Origin: Sphaerisporangium flaviroseum
Lineage (GTDB): Bacteria; Actinomycetota; Actinomycetes; Streptosporangiales; Streptosporangiaceae
Length of the DNA stretch: 64,000 nt
NCBI RefSeq assembly: GCF_039537005.1
Contig: NZ_BAAAZR010000009.1
Location: 124,001-188,000, forward strand
Direction of reading: 5' to 3'
Part shown: piece after piece, positions 9,314 through 20,700 of the stretch
Layout of the letters: each line of letters opens with the position of its first letter
Position numbering within the stretch: the stretch's first letter is position 1
Position numbers and translations under genes: made by a program
The notes under the pieces: model-generated
Databases searched by the model: none
What the model was told of the DNA's origin: nothing
Seen by the model: only the letters and a program-made list of their open reading frames with translations

Positions 9314-12300
9314 ACCACGGGCCTTCGTTCGCGCATGTCCTATGGGAGAGGGCCCAGGAGAGCCCCGGCCGCGTCGCGATCAGCTTCGACGGCGAGGGCG
9401 CCGGCCTGACCTACGGCGGGCTGCACCGCCGCGCGGCGGCGCTGGCCGCGCGGCTGCGGCGGGCGGCCGCCCCGGGAGACCGCGCCGTGCTGCTGCTGCC
9501 GCCCGGTCTCGACTACGTCACCGCGTTCTTCGGCTGCCTGTACGCCGGAGTGATCGCGGTCCCCACCTACCCGCCCATGGACGACCGGCAGGTGCCGCGG
9601 CTGGTGTCCGTGCTCGCCGACGCCCGGCCCCGGGTGGTGCTCACCCTCGCCGGCCTGACCGACCTCACACGGGAGAGCCTGGCCGCTCACGGCGTCACGG
9701 AACCGATGGTGTGGCTGCCCGTCGACGCGGACGGCCAGGAGCCGGGAGACGACGGCCCTCCGCCGGTCCGCGCGGACGACGTGGCGTTCCTGCAGTACAC
9801 CTCGGGGTCGACCAGCGCTCCCAAGGGCACGATCGTCACGCACGCCAACCTGCTCGACAACTCCGCCGCGATCCGAGCCCTGTTCGGCCACAGCCAGGAC
9901 AGCGTGGGGGTCATCTGGCTGCCGCCGTACCACGACATGGGCCTGATCGGCGGGATCCTGCAGCCCGTCTACGCCGGATTCCCCGTCGTGCTGATGTCGC
10001 CGCTGACCTTCCTCGCCGACCCCGGGAAGTGGCTCGCCGCGGTGAGCGAGCACCGCGCCACCACGAGCGGCGGTCCCAACTTCGCCTTCGACCTGTGCGT
10101 CCGCAAGATCACTCCCGAGCGGCGCGAAGGCCTGGACCTGTCGAGCTGGTCCGTGGCCTTCTGCGGCGCGGAGCCGGTCCGCCGGGAGACCATGGACCGG
10201 TTCGTGGCCGCGTTCGGGCCGTACGGGTTCGCGCGCGAGGCGCTGTATCCCTGTTACGGCCTGGCGGAGAGCACGCTCATCGCCTCAGGCGGGACCAAGG
10301 GCGCCGGCCTGCGCGAGCTGCCGGTCGAATCGCACTCCGCGCGGGACCGCGGCGTGATCTCCTGCGGCAGGGCGATCCCCGGGCACGTGATCGAGACGCT
10401 CCGGCCGGGCGAGACCACGCCGGTGCCGGACGGCGAGATCGGCGAGATCTGCGTACGCGGGCCGAGCGTCGCCCAAGGCTACTGGAACGCTCCCGCGGGC
10501 ACCGAGGACACCTTCTCGGTCGGCGAGGACGGCGTGCGACTCCTGCGCACCGGCGATCTGGGCTTCCTCAGCGACGGCGAGCTGTACGTGACCGGCCGTC
10601 TCAAGGACCTGGTCATCGTCCGTGGCCGCAACCTGGCGGCCGAGGATGTCGAAGACGCCCTCTACGGATGCCACGGGGCGATCCGCCCCGGCGGGGTCGC
10701 CGCCTTCGAGGTGGACCTGGGGGAGGAGACGGCGCTGGCCGTCCTGGTCGAGCTGTCGGACCTCGGCCCCTCGGTACGCGCCGAGGTGACCGCGGAGATG
10801 CAGCGCGCGCTCGCCGCCGCGCTGGGGGTACGCGCCGAGCGGATACTGTTCGCCCGGCGGGGGACCATCCCCAAGACGTCCAGCGGCAAGATCCGCCGGA
10901 GCGAGTGCCGCCGGCGCTACGTGGCGGGCGAGCTCCACCTGGTGGCCGACGAGCTCACCGGCGCCCATGGGCCGGGCGGGGACGACGTGGCGCCCCGGCT
11001 GGCCGAACGCATCGCCGAGCTGGCCCGCGTCGTGCTGGAGGCGCCGGCCTCCGCGATCGGGACGGAGGCCCCGCTCACCTCGGCGGGCCTCGACTCGCTG
11101 CGCGCCGTCGAACTGTGCCACGTCGTACGGCGCGAGCTGGCGATGGACCTGTCGCTACGTGACCTGCTCGCCGGCGCGAGCGCGCGGGACCTGGCCCGCA
11201 CGGCCACCCCGGATCCGGGCACCCCGCCCGGTGCCCCGGCCACGCCGAACGGGCCCGAACCGGCGGCCACGCCGGGCGCGGGTGTGAACGGCGCCGGGGT
11301 GAACGGCGCCAGGGGTGTGAACGGGGCCGTGGAGACGTCCGGTGGCGCGGAGGACGACCTGAGCGACGGCGAGCTGGGACTGTGGCTGGCCGGCCGGCTG
11401 TCCGGGGATCCCCTGCACTACGTCGTGTCCGTCGCCCTGGATCTGGCCGCCCCCGTCGATCCCGCGGTGCTCCACCTGACCGTCCGGGTGCTCGCCGACC
11501 GGCACCCCGCGTTGCGTACCTACTTTCCCGAAGTGGCCGGGCGGCCCCGGCGCCGTCCGTGCCTGGAACCGCTCACGCTGCGTGTCACCGACCTGGGCGA
11601 CGTGGACGACGCGGAGTTCGAGCGAGCGGTGCGGGACCACGCGAGCGAGGGCATCGACCCGGCGGCCGGGCCGCTGTGGCGGGTGAGCCTCGTCCGGCGC
11701 TCCCGTGGGGCCATGGGGAGCCATGGCGTCCTGGTGCTGGCCGTCCACCACATGGCCTGCGACGTGTGGTCGCTGGACCTGCTCGCCAGGGAGCTCGGCG
11801 AAGGTTACGTCCTGCTATCCCGTGGGGGGCGGCCGGACTGGAAGCCCGCGGGCGACCCCGCCGTGCTCGCCGCCCGCCGGGCCCGGCTGCTGTCCGGCGA
11901 CCGGGGCCGGGAACTGGCCGAGTTCTGGCGTGGGCACCTGCGCCGGCCCCCGCCTCCCGCAGCGCTTCCGCAGGCCAGGCCGCACCCCCTGGCCGCGGGC
12001 GGGCACGGCGTGCGCACGACTGAGGAGGCCCGCGCGTCCGCCGGCAGGTACGACCTGCGCGCCCCCGAGGCCGTCGTCGAACGTCTGCGTGCCCTGGTGC
12101 GCGAGACGGGCGCCACGCCGTACACGGTGCTGGTGACGGGGCTCGCGTGGGCGCTGTACCGCTACACCGGCGAGCGGCGCTTCGTGCTCGGCATGCCCGC
12201 CTCCGGACGCCTGGACCCCGAGTCCGCCTCGGCGGTCGGCTACTTCGTCAACCCGCTGCCGCTGGTCTGCGAGATCGACCCGGCCGAGGACTTCCGCGCC

Positions 12301-14760
12301 CACCTGCGCAGGTTCGCCGGACGGGTGGCCGACGCGCAGGCCCATCAGGACTACCCCTACCAGCGGATACTCAACGACCGTGCCCCGGCGGACCACGGGG
12401 GCGAGCTGATCCGCGTCCTGGTCGCCCAGCAGCAGGCGCCGAGCGGCCACGCAGTGTCCCTGCTCGCCGCCGCGCCGGCGGAGGGCCTGCGGCTGGGCGG
12501 GCTCGAGGTACGGACCCGGTTCATCACGCAGCACACCGTGCCGTTCGAGCTGTCGGTCGAGATGGTGGCGACGGACGCGGGGCTCGGCTGGTCGCTGGCC
12601 TATGACACCGGAGCGCTCGCGGGCGCCGACGTCGAGGCGTTCGCGAGCCACGCGATGCGCCTGCTCGGCGAGGTCACCGCGGCCCCGTGGCTGCGGCCGG
12701 GCGAGGTGGAGATCCTCTCGGCCGACGAGCGCGCCCTGCTGCTGGAGCGCTGGAACCCGGGTACCACACAGGACGAGGACCCCGGGTCGGCGGGACCGGA
12801 GGCACCCGCCGCCGGGATCCACGAGGCCGTGCTGTCGATGTGCGCGGCCAGGCCCGACGACGTCGCCGTCCGGGACGAGCACGGCCGGTTGACCTTCGGC
12901 GAGCTCGATCGCCGCAGTGCCGGGCTGGCATCCGTGCTGCGGGCCCATGGCGCGGGCGGCGAGCGGCCGGTGGCCCTGCTGATGCCGCGCTCGGCGGATC
13001 TCGTGGTCGCCATGGTCGCGGCCATGCGAGCCGGATCTCCGTACCTGCCGCTGGACGTCGACCACCCCGACGCCAGGCTGGCGGCGATCCTCCAGGACGC
13101 CCGGCCGGCCGTGGTGGTCACCACCGCCGGCCTGGCCGCGACCCGCCCGATCCTGCGCGGGCACCCGGTACTGGTCGAGGACATCACCGTGAACCCTGCC
13201 CACCCGGTTCCCCCGACGGAACCGGCAGGGATGGACGGTCTGCCGGGCCGGGGCGGACCGGCCGATCCGGAGGGCCGTAGGGAGGCCGTGCCGGCGTCGT
13301 CGGCGGCGCATCCGGACGGGCTCGCGTACGTCATCTACACCTCCGGCTCCACCGGAGCGCCCAAGGGCGTGGCGTGCGGGCATCGGGGGCCGCTGAACCT
13401 GGCGGCGGACCTGCGGTCCCGGGTCCCCATCGGACCCGGTGACCGCTGCGGCTGGTGGACCAGCCCGGGTTTCGACGTGTCGGTGCACGAGGTGTTCTCC
13501 GCGCTCACCGCCGGGGCGGCGGTGGAGGTGTGCCCGCCGCACGCCCGCGACGACGCCCGCGCGCTCATGGAGTGGGCCGCCGACCGCCGGATCACTGGCG
13601 CGTACCTGCCCCCGCACCTGCTGCCCGACATCGCCGAATGGCTGGCGCGCGACCCGGGCCGTATCCGGTTGCGGTGGGTGCTGGTCGGGGTGGAGCCGAT
13701 CCCCGAGCCGCTGCTGCGGCGGATCATCGAGCTGGTGCCGGGCCTTGCCATCGTCAACGGCTACGGGCCGACCGAGTCCGCCGTGTGCGCGACGTTCCAC
13801 GAGGTGGATCCCGCCGGCACCGAGCAGGGCGTCACGCCGCTGGGCAGGCCGCTGCGGAACTGCTCGGTCTACCTGCTGGACGAGCGGATGAACCCGGTGC
13901 CGATCGGCGCCGTCGGCGAGATCCACATCGGCGGGCACGGCCTGGCCCGCGGCTACCACGGCCGTCCGGGCCTGACCGCGGAGCGGTTCGTTCCCTCGCC
14001 CTTCGCGCCGGGCCGGCGCCTCTACCGGACCGGGGACCTGGCGCGCTACCGGCGCACCGGAGAGCTGGTCTTCGTCGGCCGGGCCGACCACCAGGTGAAG
14101 GTGCGCGGCATGCGGGTCGAGCCGCGGGAGATCGAGACCGTCATGACCGGGCACGCCGCGGTGACGGCCGCCGTCGTGCTCGCCGAGGGCGCCCCGTCCG
14201 GTACACGGCTGATCGGCTACGCCCGGGTCGCACCGGAGCTGGTCGACGAGCCGAGCCTCGCCAGGGACATCGCGCGGCATCTGAGGGCCCGGCTTCCCGG
14301 ACCGATGGTCCCCGGCCAGATCGTGCTCGTCGGCGACTGGCCGACCACGGTCAACGGCAAGATCGACAGAGAGCGGCTGCCACGCCCCCGCCCCGCCGCC
14401 AGGGAGCACGTCGCTCCCATCGGTGAGGTCGAGACGGTGGTCGCCGAGGTCTGGTCCCGCCTGCTGGAGCAGCCGGTGGTGGGCCGTACGGACGACTTCT
14501 TCGAGCTGGGCGGACAGTCCCTGCTCGCCGTGCGGGTCTCCGCCGAGCTGGCGCGGCGGCTGGACCTGGCGGTGGAGCCGGGACAGGTGATGCGGCATCC
14601 GACGGTCGCGATGCTCGCCGCGACGCTGGCCGAGCTGCCCGCGCGGCCGGTGGGCCCGGTCGCCGCCGACCTCGACCGGGAACTGCTGGAGCACGTCGCC
14701 GCCCTCCCGGCGGAGGCTTTCGAATACCTCGACCTGGAGGCTGGGGGAGACAGGCTGTGA
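9310..14760 (+). CDS. FAAL-ACP-C-A-PCP loading and first elongation NRPS
   Basis: This is a 1816-residue protein. A fatty acyl-AMP ligase spans about 1-570, with QYTSGSTSAPKG near 164, the FAAL-typical YPCYGLAEST, and SSGKIRRSECR at its end. An acyl carrier follows (LDSLRAVEL, Ser about 595). Then come a condensation domain with intact HHMACD near 813, an adenylation domain (YTSGSTGAPKG near 1343, NGYGPTE, NGKIDRERLP) and a PCP (LGGQSLLAV, near 1733). It would activate a fatty acid as acyl-AMP, load it on the ACP and acylate the first amino acid. The specificity code reads about D-V-H-Y-V-V-G-V-C-K, which I cannot assign. A low-complexity NGAGVNGARGVNG linker joins ACP and C. The start ATG 9310 overlaps the previous stop, and the stop overlaps the next GTG. 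Confidence 0.93.
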   Translation: MNHGPSFAHVLWERAQESPGRVAISFDGEGAGLTYGGLHRRAAALAARLRRAAAPGDRAVLLLPPGLDYVTAFFGCLYAGVIAVPTYPPMDDRQVPRLVSVLADARPRVVLTLAGLTDLTRESLAAHGVTEPMVWLPVDADGQEPGDDGPPPVRADDVAFLQYTSGSTSAPKGTIVTHANLLDNSAAIRALFGHSQDSVGVIWLPPYHDMGLIGGILQPVYAGFPVVLMSPLTFLADPGKWLAAVSEHRATTSGGPNFAFDLCVRKITPERREGLDLSSWSVAFCGAEPVRRETMDRFVAAFGPYGFAREALYPCYGLAESTLIASGGTKGAGLRELPVESHSARDRGVISCGRAIPGHVIETLRPGETTPVPDGEIGEICVRGPSVAQGYWNAPAGTEDTFSVGEDGVRLLRTGDLGFLSDGELYVTGRLKDLVIVRGRNLAAEDVEDALYGCHGAIRPGGVAAFEVDLGEETALAVLVELSDLGPSVRAEVTAEMQRALAAALGVRAERILFARRGTIPKTSSGKIRRSECRRRYVAGELHLVADELTGAHGPGGDDVAPRLAERIAELARVVLEAPASAIGTEAPLTSAGLDSLRAVELCHVVRRELAMDLSLRDLLAGASARDLARTATPDPGTPPGAPATPNGPEPAATPGAGVNGAGVNGARGVNGAVETSGGAEDDLSDGELGLWLAGRLSGDPLHYVVSVALDLAAPVDPAVLHLTVRVLADRHPALRTYFPEVAGRPRRRPCLEPLTLRVTDLGDVDDAEFERAVRDHASEGIDPAAGPLWRVSLVRRSRGAMGSHGVLVLAVHHMACDVWSLDLLARELGEGYVLLSRGGRPDWKPAGDPAVLAARRARLLSGDRGRELAEFWRGHLRRPPPPAALPQARPHPLAAGGHGVRTTEEARASAGRYDLRAPEAVVERLRALVRETGATPYTVLVTGLAWALYRYTGERRFVLGMPASGRLDPESASAVGYFVNPLPLVCEIDPAEDFRAHLRRFAGRVADAQAHQDYPYQRILNDRAPADHGGELIRVLVAQQQAPSGHAVSLLAAAPAEGLRLGGLEVRTRFITQHTVPFELSVEMVATDAGLGWSLAYDTGALAGADVEAFASHAMRLLGEVTAAPWLRPGEVEILSADERALLLERWNPGTTQDEDPGSAGPEAPAAGIHEAVLSMCAARPDDVAVRDEHGRLTFGELDRRSAGLASVLRAHGAGGERPVALLMPRSADLVVAMVAAMRAGSPYLPLDVDHPDARLAAILQDARPAVVVTTAGLAATRPILRGHPVLVEDITVNPAHPVPPTEPAGMDGLPGRGGPADPEGRREAVPASSAAHPDGLAYVIYTSGSTGAPKGVACGHRGPLNLAADLRSRVPIGPGDRCGWWTSPGFDVSVHEVFSALTAGAAVEVCPPHARDDARALMEWAADRRITGAYLPPHLLPDIAEWLARDPGRIRLRWVLVGVEPIPEPLLRRIIELVPGLAIVNGYGPTESAVCATFHEVDPAGTEQGVTPLGRPLRNCSVYLLDERMNPVPIGAVGEIHIGGHGLARGYHGRPGLTAERFVPSPFAPGRRLYRTGDLARYRRTGELVFVGRADHQVKVRGMRVEPREIETVMTGHAAVTAAVVLAEGAPSGTRLIGYARVAPELVDEPSLARDIARHLRARLPGPMVPGQIVLVGDWPTTVNGKIDRERLPRPRPAAREHVAPIGEVETVVAEVWSRLLEQPVVGRTDDFFELGGQSLLAVRVSAELARRLDLAVEPGQVMRHPTVAMLAATLAELPARPVGPVAADLDRELLEHVAALPAEAFEYLDLEAGGDRL

Positions 14761-17700
14761 CCGTTTCGCCGACCACACTGACCGACGCTCAGCGCGCGCT
14801 GCTCGCCCGGATGACGGCCGCGCCGGGGGAGCGCGACGGGCTGTTCCCCGCGACCGCCGCGCAGAGCGCCCTGTGGTTCCTCGACCAGCTCACCCCGGGT
14901 GAGAGCGCCTACCACATGCCGGCGCTGCTGCGCCTGCGCGGACCGCTGGCGCAGGAGCGGCTGGCCGGCGCGCTGCAGGGGGCCGTCGACCGGCACGAGG
15001 CGCTGCGCACCACGTTCGTCGGCGTGGGCGGCCGGCCGCTGCAGCGTGTCGCCAGGCGTTCGGCCCACCACCTGGCCACGGTGGACGCCACCGGCCGGGA
15101 TCTCGGCGAGGTGCTCGTGGAGGCGGCGAAGGAGGCACACGCCCCCTTCGACCTGAAGGAAGGGCCCCTGCTGCGCTCGGTCTTGTGGCGGCTCGGCGAG
15201 GACGACCACCTGCTGCTGCTCGTGGCGCATCACATCGTCGCGGACGGATGGTCCGTGGGCGTGCTGCTGGAGGAACTGGCCGCCGACATCAGCGATCACC
15301 GCCTGCCGCCGTACCCGGTCGAGCAGGCGCAGCCGGTCGATCTCGCGTTACGGGAGATCTCGTCGGCGCGGAACGGCGCGTTGGCGCGGAACGGCGGCGC
15401 GGTGCGGTTCTGGGTCGAGACGCTCGCCGGCGCCGGCCCGTCCGGGCTGCCCGAACGCGTCGACGAGCCTGCGGACCGCGCCTGCGGGACGGTGCGGCTG
15501 CCCCTTCACCGGGAGCTGGCCGAAAGGGTGCGGGAGTTCGCGCGCGAGCGGCGGACCACCGACCACGCCGTCTACCTCTCCGCGCTCGCGGCCCTGTGCC
15601 ACCGGATGACCGGCCGGACCGATGTCGTGGTCGGCGTCCCGTTCGCCCGCCGCGACACCCCCGACACCCAGCGGACCGTGGGTTTCCTGGTCAACACCCT
15701 GCCGCTGAGGATCACCTGGGACGGCGACCCCGCGTTCGCGGAGCTGGCCACGATCACCGCCCGCGCGCTGCGCGACGCGATGGCCCACGGCGAGGTGCCG
15801 TTCGACCTCATCAGGGAGCGGGTCACCGAGGCCAGGCAGGGTGACCGCGCGCCGCTCTTCGACATCATGCTGACGGTCGACCCCGAACTGCTGCCCGGCG
15901 GGCGCCTCGGGGGGCTGGACGTCGAGCCGATCCCGCTCCAGCCGCGCTCGGCGAAGTTCCCGCTCACCCTCGGCATCGGTTACAGCGCAGGGGAGCCCTT
16001 CCTCACCTGCGAGTACGACACCGGGCGCTTCGACGCGGGACTGGCCCAGAGCCTGTCGTCGTCGCTGGTCACCCTGCTGGGCGCCGCGATCTCCGCTCCC
16101 TGGACCCCGCTCGCCGAGATCGCCCTGCCCGCCGCCGCGCCACAGGCCCGGCTCGGTCACGGACCGGACCTGCCGGACGTCCTGGCCGGGGCCGGACTCG
16201 GCGAGGCGGTGGCCGGGGTGGCCGCCACCGATCCGGGCAGGCTCGCCCTGGCCGACCAGGAGCGGCGCCTCACCTACGGCGAGCTGATGGCCGAGGCCGA
16301 CCGGCTGGCGGCGGTCCTTCGGTCGGAATGCGCGGGCGCGACGTTGGCCCGGCGGCCGGTGGCGGTGTGCCTGGAACGCGGTGTCGACCAGGCGGTCGCG
16401 TGCCTCGCGGTCGTCCGCGCGGGCGGGCACTACCTCGCGCTGGACCCGGCCGACCCGGTGGAACGCCACTGGAACCTCATCGCGGAGAGCGATCCCTGCC
16501 TGCTCGTGACGACGAGCGAGATCCTCCTCGCGCTGGGCCCCGCCGGTGTCAGGACGATCAGCCTGGACCGGCTCGGGCCGCGGACACAGGACGCCTACGA
16601 GCCGCCCCCGGGATGGCCCGGCGCCCCCGCCGCCGTCATCCAGCCCGGCGGCCCGGTCCCGGGATCCGCGTGCCTTCTGCTCACCCACGAGGCGGTCGCC
16701 CGCCCGGCCGCCGGTGCCCGGGCGGCCATCGACGCCCTGCCCGCCGGCGGCGCGTCGCCGGGCCGGGTGTGCCTGCTCACCGGGGCGGTGTCGTCATCCG
16801 TCGCGCTGTGGGAGCTGTGGACGACCCTGCTCACCGGCTCCAGCGGAGTGATCCTCCCTCCCGGCGCCCTCACCCCGGAGGCGGTCGGCGCCGCCGTCCG
16901 CGAGCACGGAGTCACCACCGCGCTGCTGACGACCCGGCTGTTCCGCGAGATCGTCCACGACGACCCCGAGGCGCTCGAACCGCTCACCGAACTGCTGATC
17001 GGCGGGGAGGCCCTGTCGGCGCGGCACGTCCGCGCGGCCGGGCGGAGCCTCGGGCGTACGACGCTGGCCGGCGTCTACGGGCCGCCAGAAGGCCCGGCGG
17101 TGGCGGTGGCGGGAAGGGCCGGCGGGTCCGCGCGATCGGGCGTGCCCGAGGCCTCGTGCGGGCTTCCCGTGGCCGGGGTCGAGGTCCACGTGCTCGACGC
17201 CGCGCTGCGCCCCGTGCCGGTGGAGGCCGTCGGCGAGATCTACCTGGGCGGCCCGGCGATCGCCACCGGCTACCTGAACCGCCCGGCCCTGACGGCCGAG
17301 CGCTTCGTGCCCTCGCCGTTCGGCACCGGGCGGCGGCTCTTCCGGACCGGCGACCGGGGCAGGTCACGGGCGGACGGAACGCTCGTGGTGACCGCCGCGC
17401 AGGACAGGCGCCTGGAGATCGGCGGACGGCACGTCGCGGCCAGCGAGGTCGAGGCCCGGCTGGCCACCCACCCACGGGTCGCCGACGTCCTGCTCGCGGT
17501 ACGCGACGACGAGCGGGGCGAGTCCCGGCTGGTCGCCTACGTCGTCCCGGGCGGTGGCGAGCCACGCCACCACGAGCTGAGGGAACTGGCGAGCGCGCAC
17601 CTGCCCGCCGCCGCCGTACCGGACGCGTTCCTCACGGTGGAGCGGATCCCGCTGGACGGCGACGGCCGGCCGGACGTGGACGCGCTGCCGCGACCGGCGC

Positions 17701-20700
17701 CCGCGCGGGAATCAACAGAGCCCGAGCCTCCGGCCACCGATCTGGAACGGCTGGTCGCACGGGCCTGGGCGGACGCACTGGGCCGCGACGTCCGGGGGAT
17801 CTCACGCTCCGACGACTTCTTCCGGCTCGGCGGGCACTCGCTGCTCGCCACCCGCGTCGTCGCCCGGCTCGCCGACGAGCTGTCCAGGCCGGTGCCGGTG
17901 CAGGTGGTGTTCGACCATCCGACGCTCGCCGCGTCGGCCGAGGCCCTGTCCGACGTCGGCGAGGGCGAGGCGATCCCGCCGGTGGTGCCGGTACGGGACC
18001 GCGACCGGATGCCGCTGTCGTTCGCCCAGCAGCGGCTGTGGTTCATGCACCAGTACGACCCGGCCGGCTCGCAGTTCAACATGCCGCTCGCCGTGCGCCT
18101 GCGCGGCGACCTGGACGTCGAGGCCCTCCACGGTGCGCTGAACCTGGTGGTCGACCGGCACGAGACGCTCCGGACGACCTTCGAGGCCGACGGTGACGTT
18201 CCCCGGCCGAGGATCCGGGCCGATCACGGGCTCGTGGTCGCCGTCGTGGACGCGGAGCACAGGGGCGTCGACGCGGACCGGGTGCTCCGGCAGGCGGCGC
18301 TCGCCCCGTTCGATCTCACCGGCGACCTGCCGATCAGGGCCGTCCTGGTGCGTTCCGCGGCGGCCGAGCACGTGCTGCTGGTGGTGGTGCACCACATCGC
18401 CTGCGACGGGTGGTCGGTGGGCGTGCTGGCGGCGGAGCTGTCGGCCGCGTACGCGGCGCTGCGCGACGGGCGGACGCCCGCGCTGCCCGAACTGCCCGTT
18501 CAGTACGGGGACTTCTCGGCCTGGCAGCGGGACCGGCTGTCGGGCGAGGTGCTGCGGGCGGAGCTGGAGCACTGGACGCGGGCGCTGGCGGGCGCGCCGC
18601 CCGTACTGCACCTGCCGGGCGACCACCCTCGCCCGCCGGTCTTCCGCCACCGTGGCCGGACCCTTCCGATCGGACTCGGCACCGGCCCCGGCGAGGCCGT
18701 GCGGCGGATCGCCGCCGAGCACGACCTCACCCCGTTCATGGTGCTGCTCACGGCGCTGGCGGTCGTGCTGCGCCACTGCGCCGGCCAGGAGGAGGTCGTC
18801 GTCGGCACGCCGGTCGCGGGCCGCCCGCGCCCGGAGGTCGAGAACCTGATCGGCTGCTTCATCGACGTGCTGCCGTTGCGGGTCGACGTGTCGGGGGATC
18901 CCTCCGTGAAGGAACTGCTCGCACGGGTGCGACGGGTGTGCGTCGAGGCGTACGCGCACCAGCAGGTGCCGTTCGAGCGGCTCGTGGCGCACCTGCGCCC
19001 GGAGCGGGACCTGTCACGGACCCCGGTCTTCCAGGTGATGCTCGCCCTGCAGAGCGGGCCCGCACCGGCCCTCGACCTGGACGGCGTCGAGGCGGCGCCG
19101 TATCCGATGGACAACGGCACCGCCCAGCACGATCTCAGCCTGTGGCTGCGTGACGAGCCGGGGAGAATCACCGGCCACGTCGAGTTCAACCGCGACGTGT
19201 TCGAGCAGGACGGCGTGACCCGGCTGGTCGCCCGGCTGGGCACGGTGCTGGAGTGGCTCGCCGACGCCGGCCCCGGGGACCCGGTGTCGGGCGTGGACGT
19301 GGTGCCGGCGGCGGGGCTGGCCGCGGTGGGCGAGGCGGGCACCGGCGCCGAGGCCGTGGTGCCCGGCGGTTCGGTGGCCGACGTGCTGCTGGACGGCCGG
19401 GACTTCGCGGTGGCGGACGGCGAGCGCCTGACGGAGGAGCTGTCGCGCGATCAGGTGGCGGAGATGGCGCGCTCGATCGCCGGGTCGCTGGCCGCGCGCG
19501 GTGTGCGGCGGGGCGACGCGGTGGGGGTCATGCTGCCGCGCTCACCGCTGGTGGTGCCGGTGCTGCTCGGCGTGTGGCTGGCGGGGGCGGCGTACGTGCC
19601 GCTGGACCCGGAGTTCCCCGCCAAGCGGCTGGGCTTCATGATCGCCGATTCGGGAGCGCGGGTGGTCATCGGCGCGGCCGGCCTGGTGGACCGCGTCGCC
19701 GGGCCAGGGCTGGACATCGTGGTCCTGGAAGAGCTGCCCGCCAGTGTGGCGGCGCCCGCGGTCACGGTGTCCGGGACCGACCTGGCGTACGTGATGTACA
19801 CCTCCGGGTCCACGGGACGCCCCAAGGGCGTGATGGTGCCGCACGCGGCGGTGCTGAACCTGCTGGCGTCGATGGTGGCCGAGCCGGGGCTTGGGCCGGA
19901 TGACGTGCTCGTCGCGGTGACGACGCTGTCGTTCGACATCTCGGTGCTGGAGCTGTTCGGCCCGCTGCTCGCCGGGGCCCGGCTGGTGGTGGCCGGCGCG
20001 GCGCAGGCGGCCGACCCCGTGCTGCTCGCGGAACTGGTCGACGCGTGCGGCGCGACGGTGACGCAGGCCACCCCGGCGACCTGGCGGCTGCTGCTGGAGT
20101 CCGACCGGCGCCCCGCGCGCCCGCTGCGGGTGTGGTCGGGCGGGGAGGCGCTGCCGCCGGAGGTGGCGGCCGGGCTGCTGGCGGCCGGGCACACGGTGGT
20201 GAACCTGTACGGGCCGACCGAGACGACGATCTGGTCGGCGGCGGGCGAGGTCGGCGACCCCGGCCGGATCACCCTGGGCCGCGCCGTGGCCAACACCAGG
20301 CTTTACGTGCTGGACGACCGGATGCGCCCTGTGCCCGCGGGCGCGGTCGGCGAGCTGCACATCGGCGGCGCCGGGGTGGCGCGGGGCTACCTGGGCCGGC
20401 CAGGGCTGACCGCCGAACGCTTCGTGCCCTCGCCGTTCGCCGCGGACGAGCGGCTGTACCGCACCGGCGACCTGGCCAGGTTCGGCTCCGACGGCTCGCT
20501 GTCCTTCGCCGGCCGGGCGGACGGGCAGGTCAAGGTGCGAGGCCACCGCATCGAGCTCGGCGAGGTCGAGACCCGGCTGGCCGGCCACCCCGAGGTCGCC
20601 GAAGCCGTGGTGACGGTCCGCGACGACAGGCTCGTCGCCTACATCGTGACGGGGCCGACCCCGCCGTCCCTCGCGGAGCTCCGCGACCACCTGCGCGACC

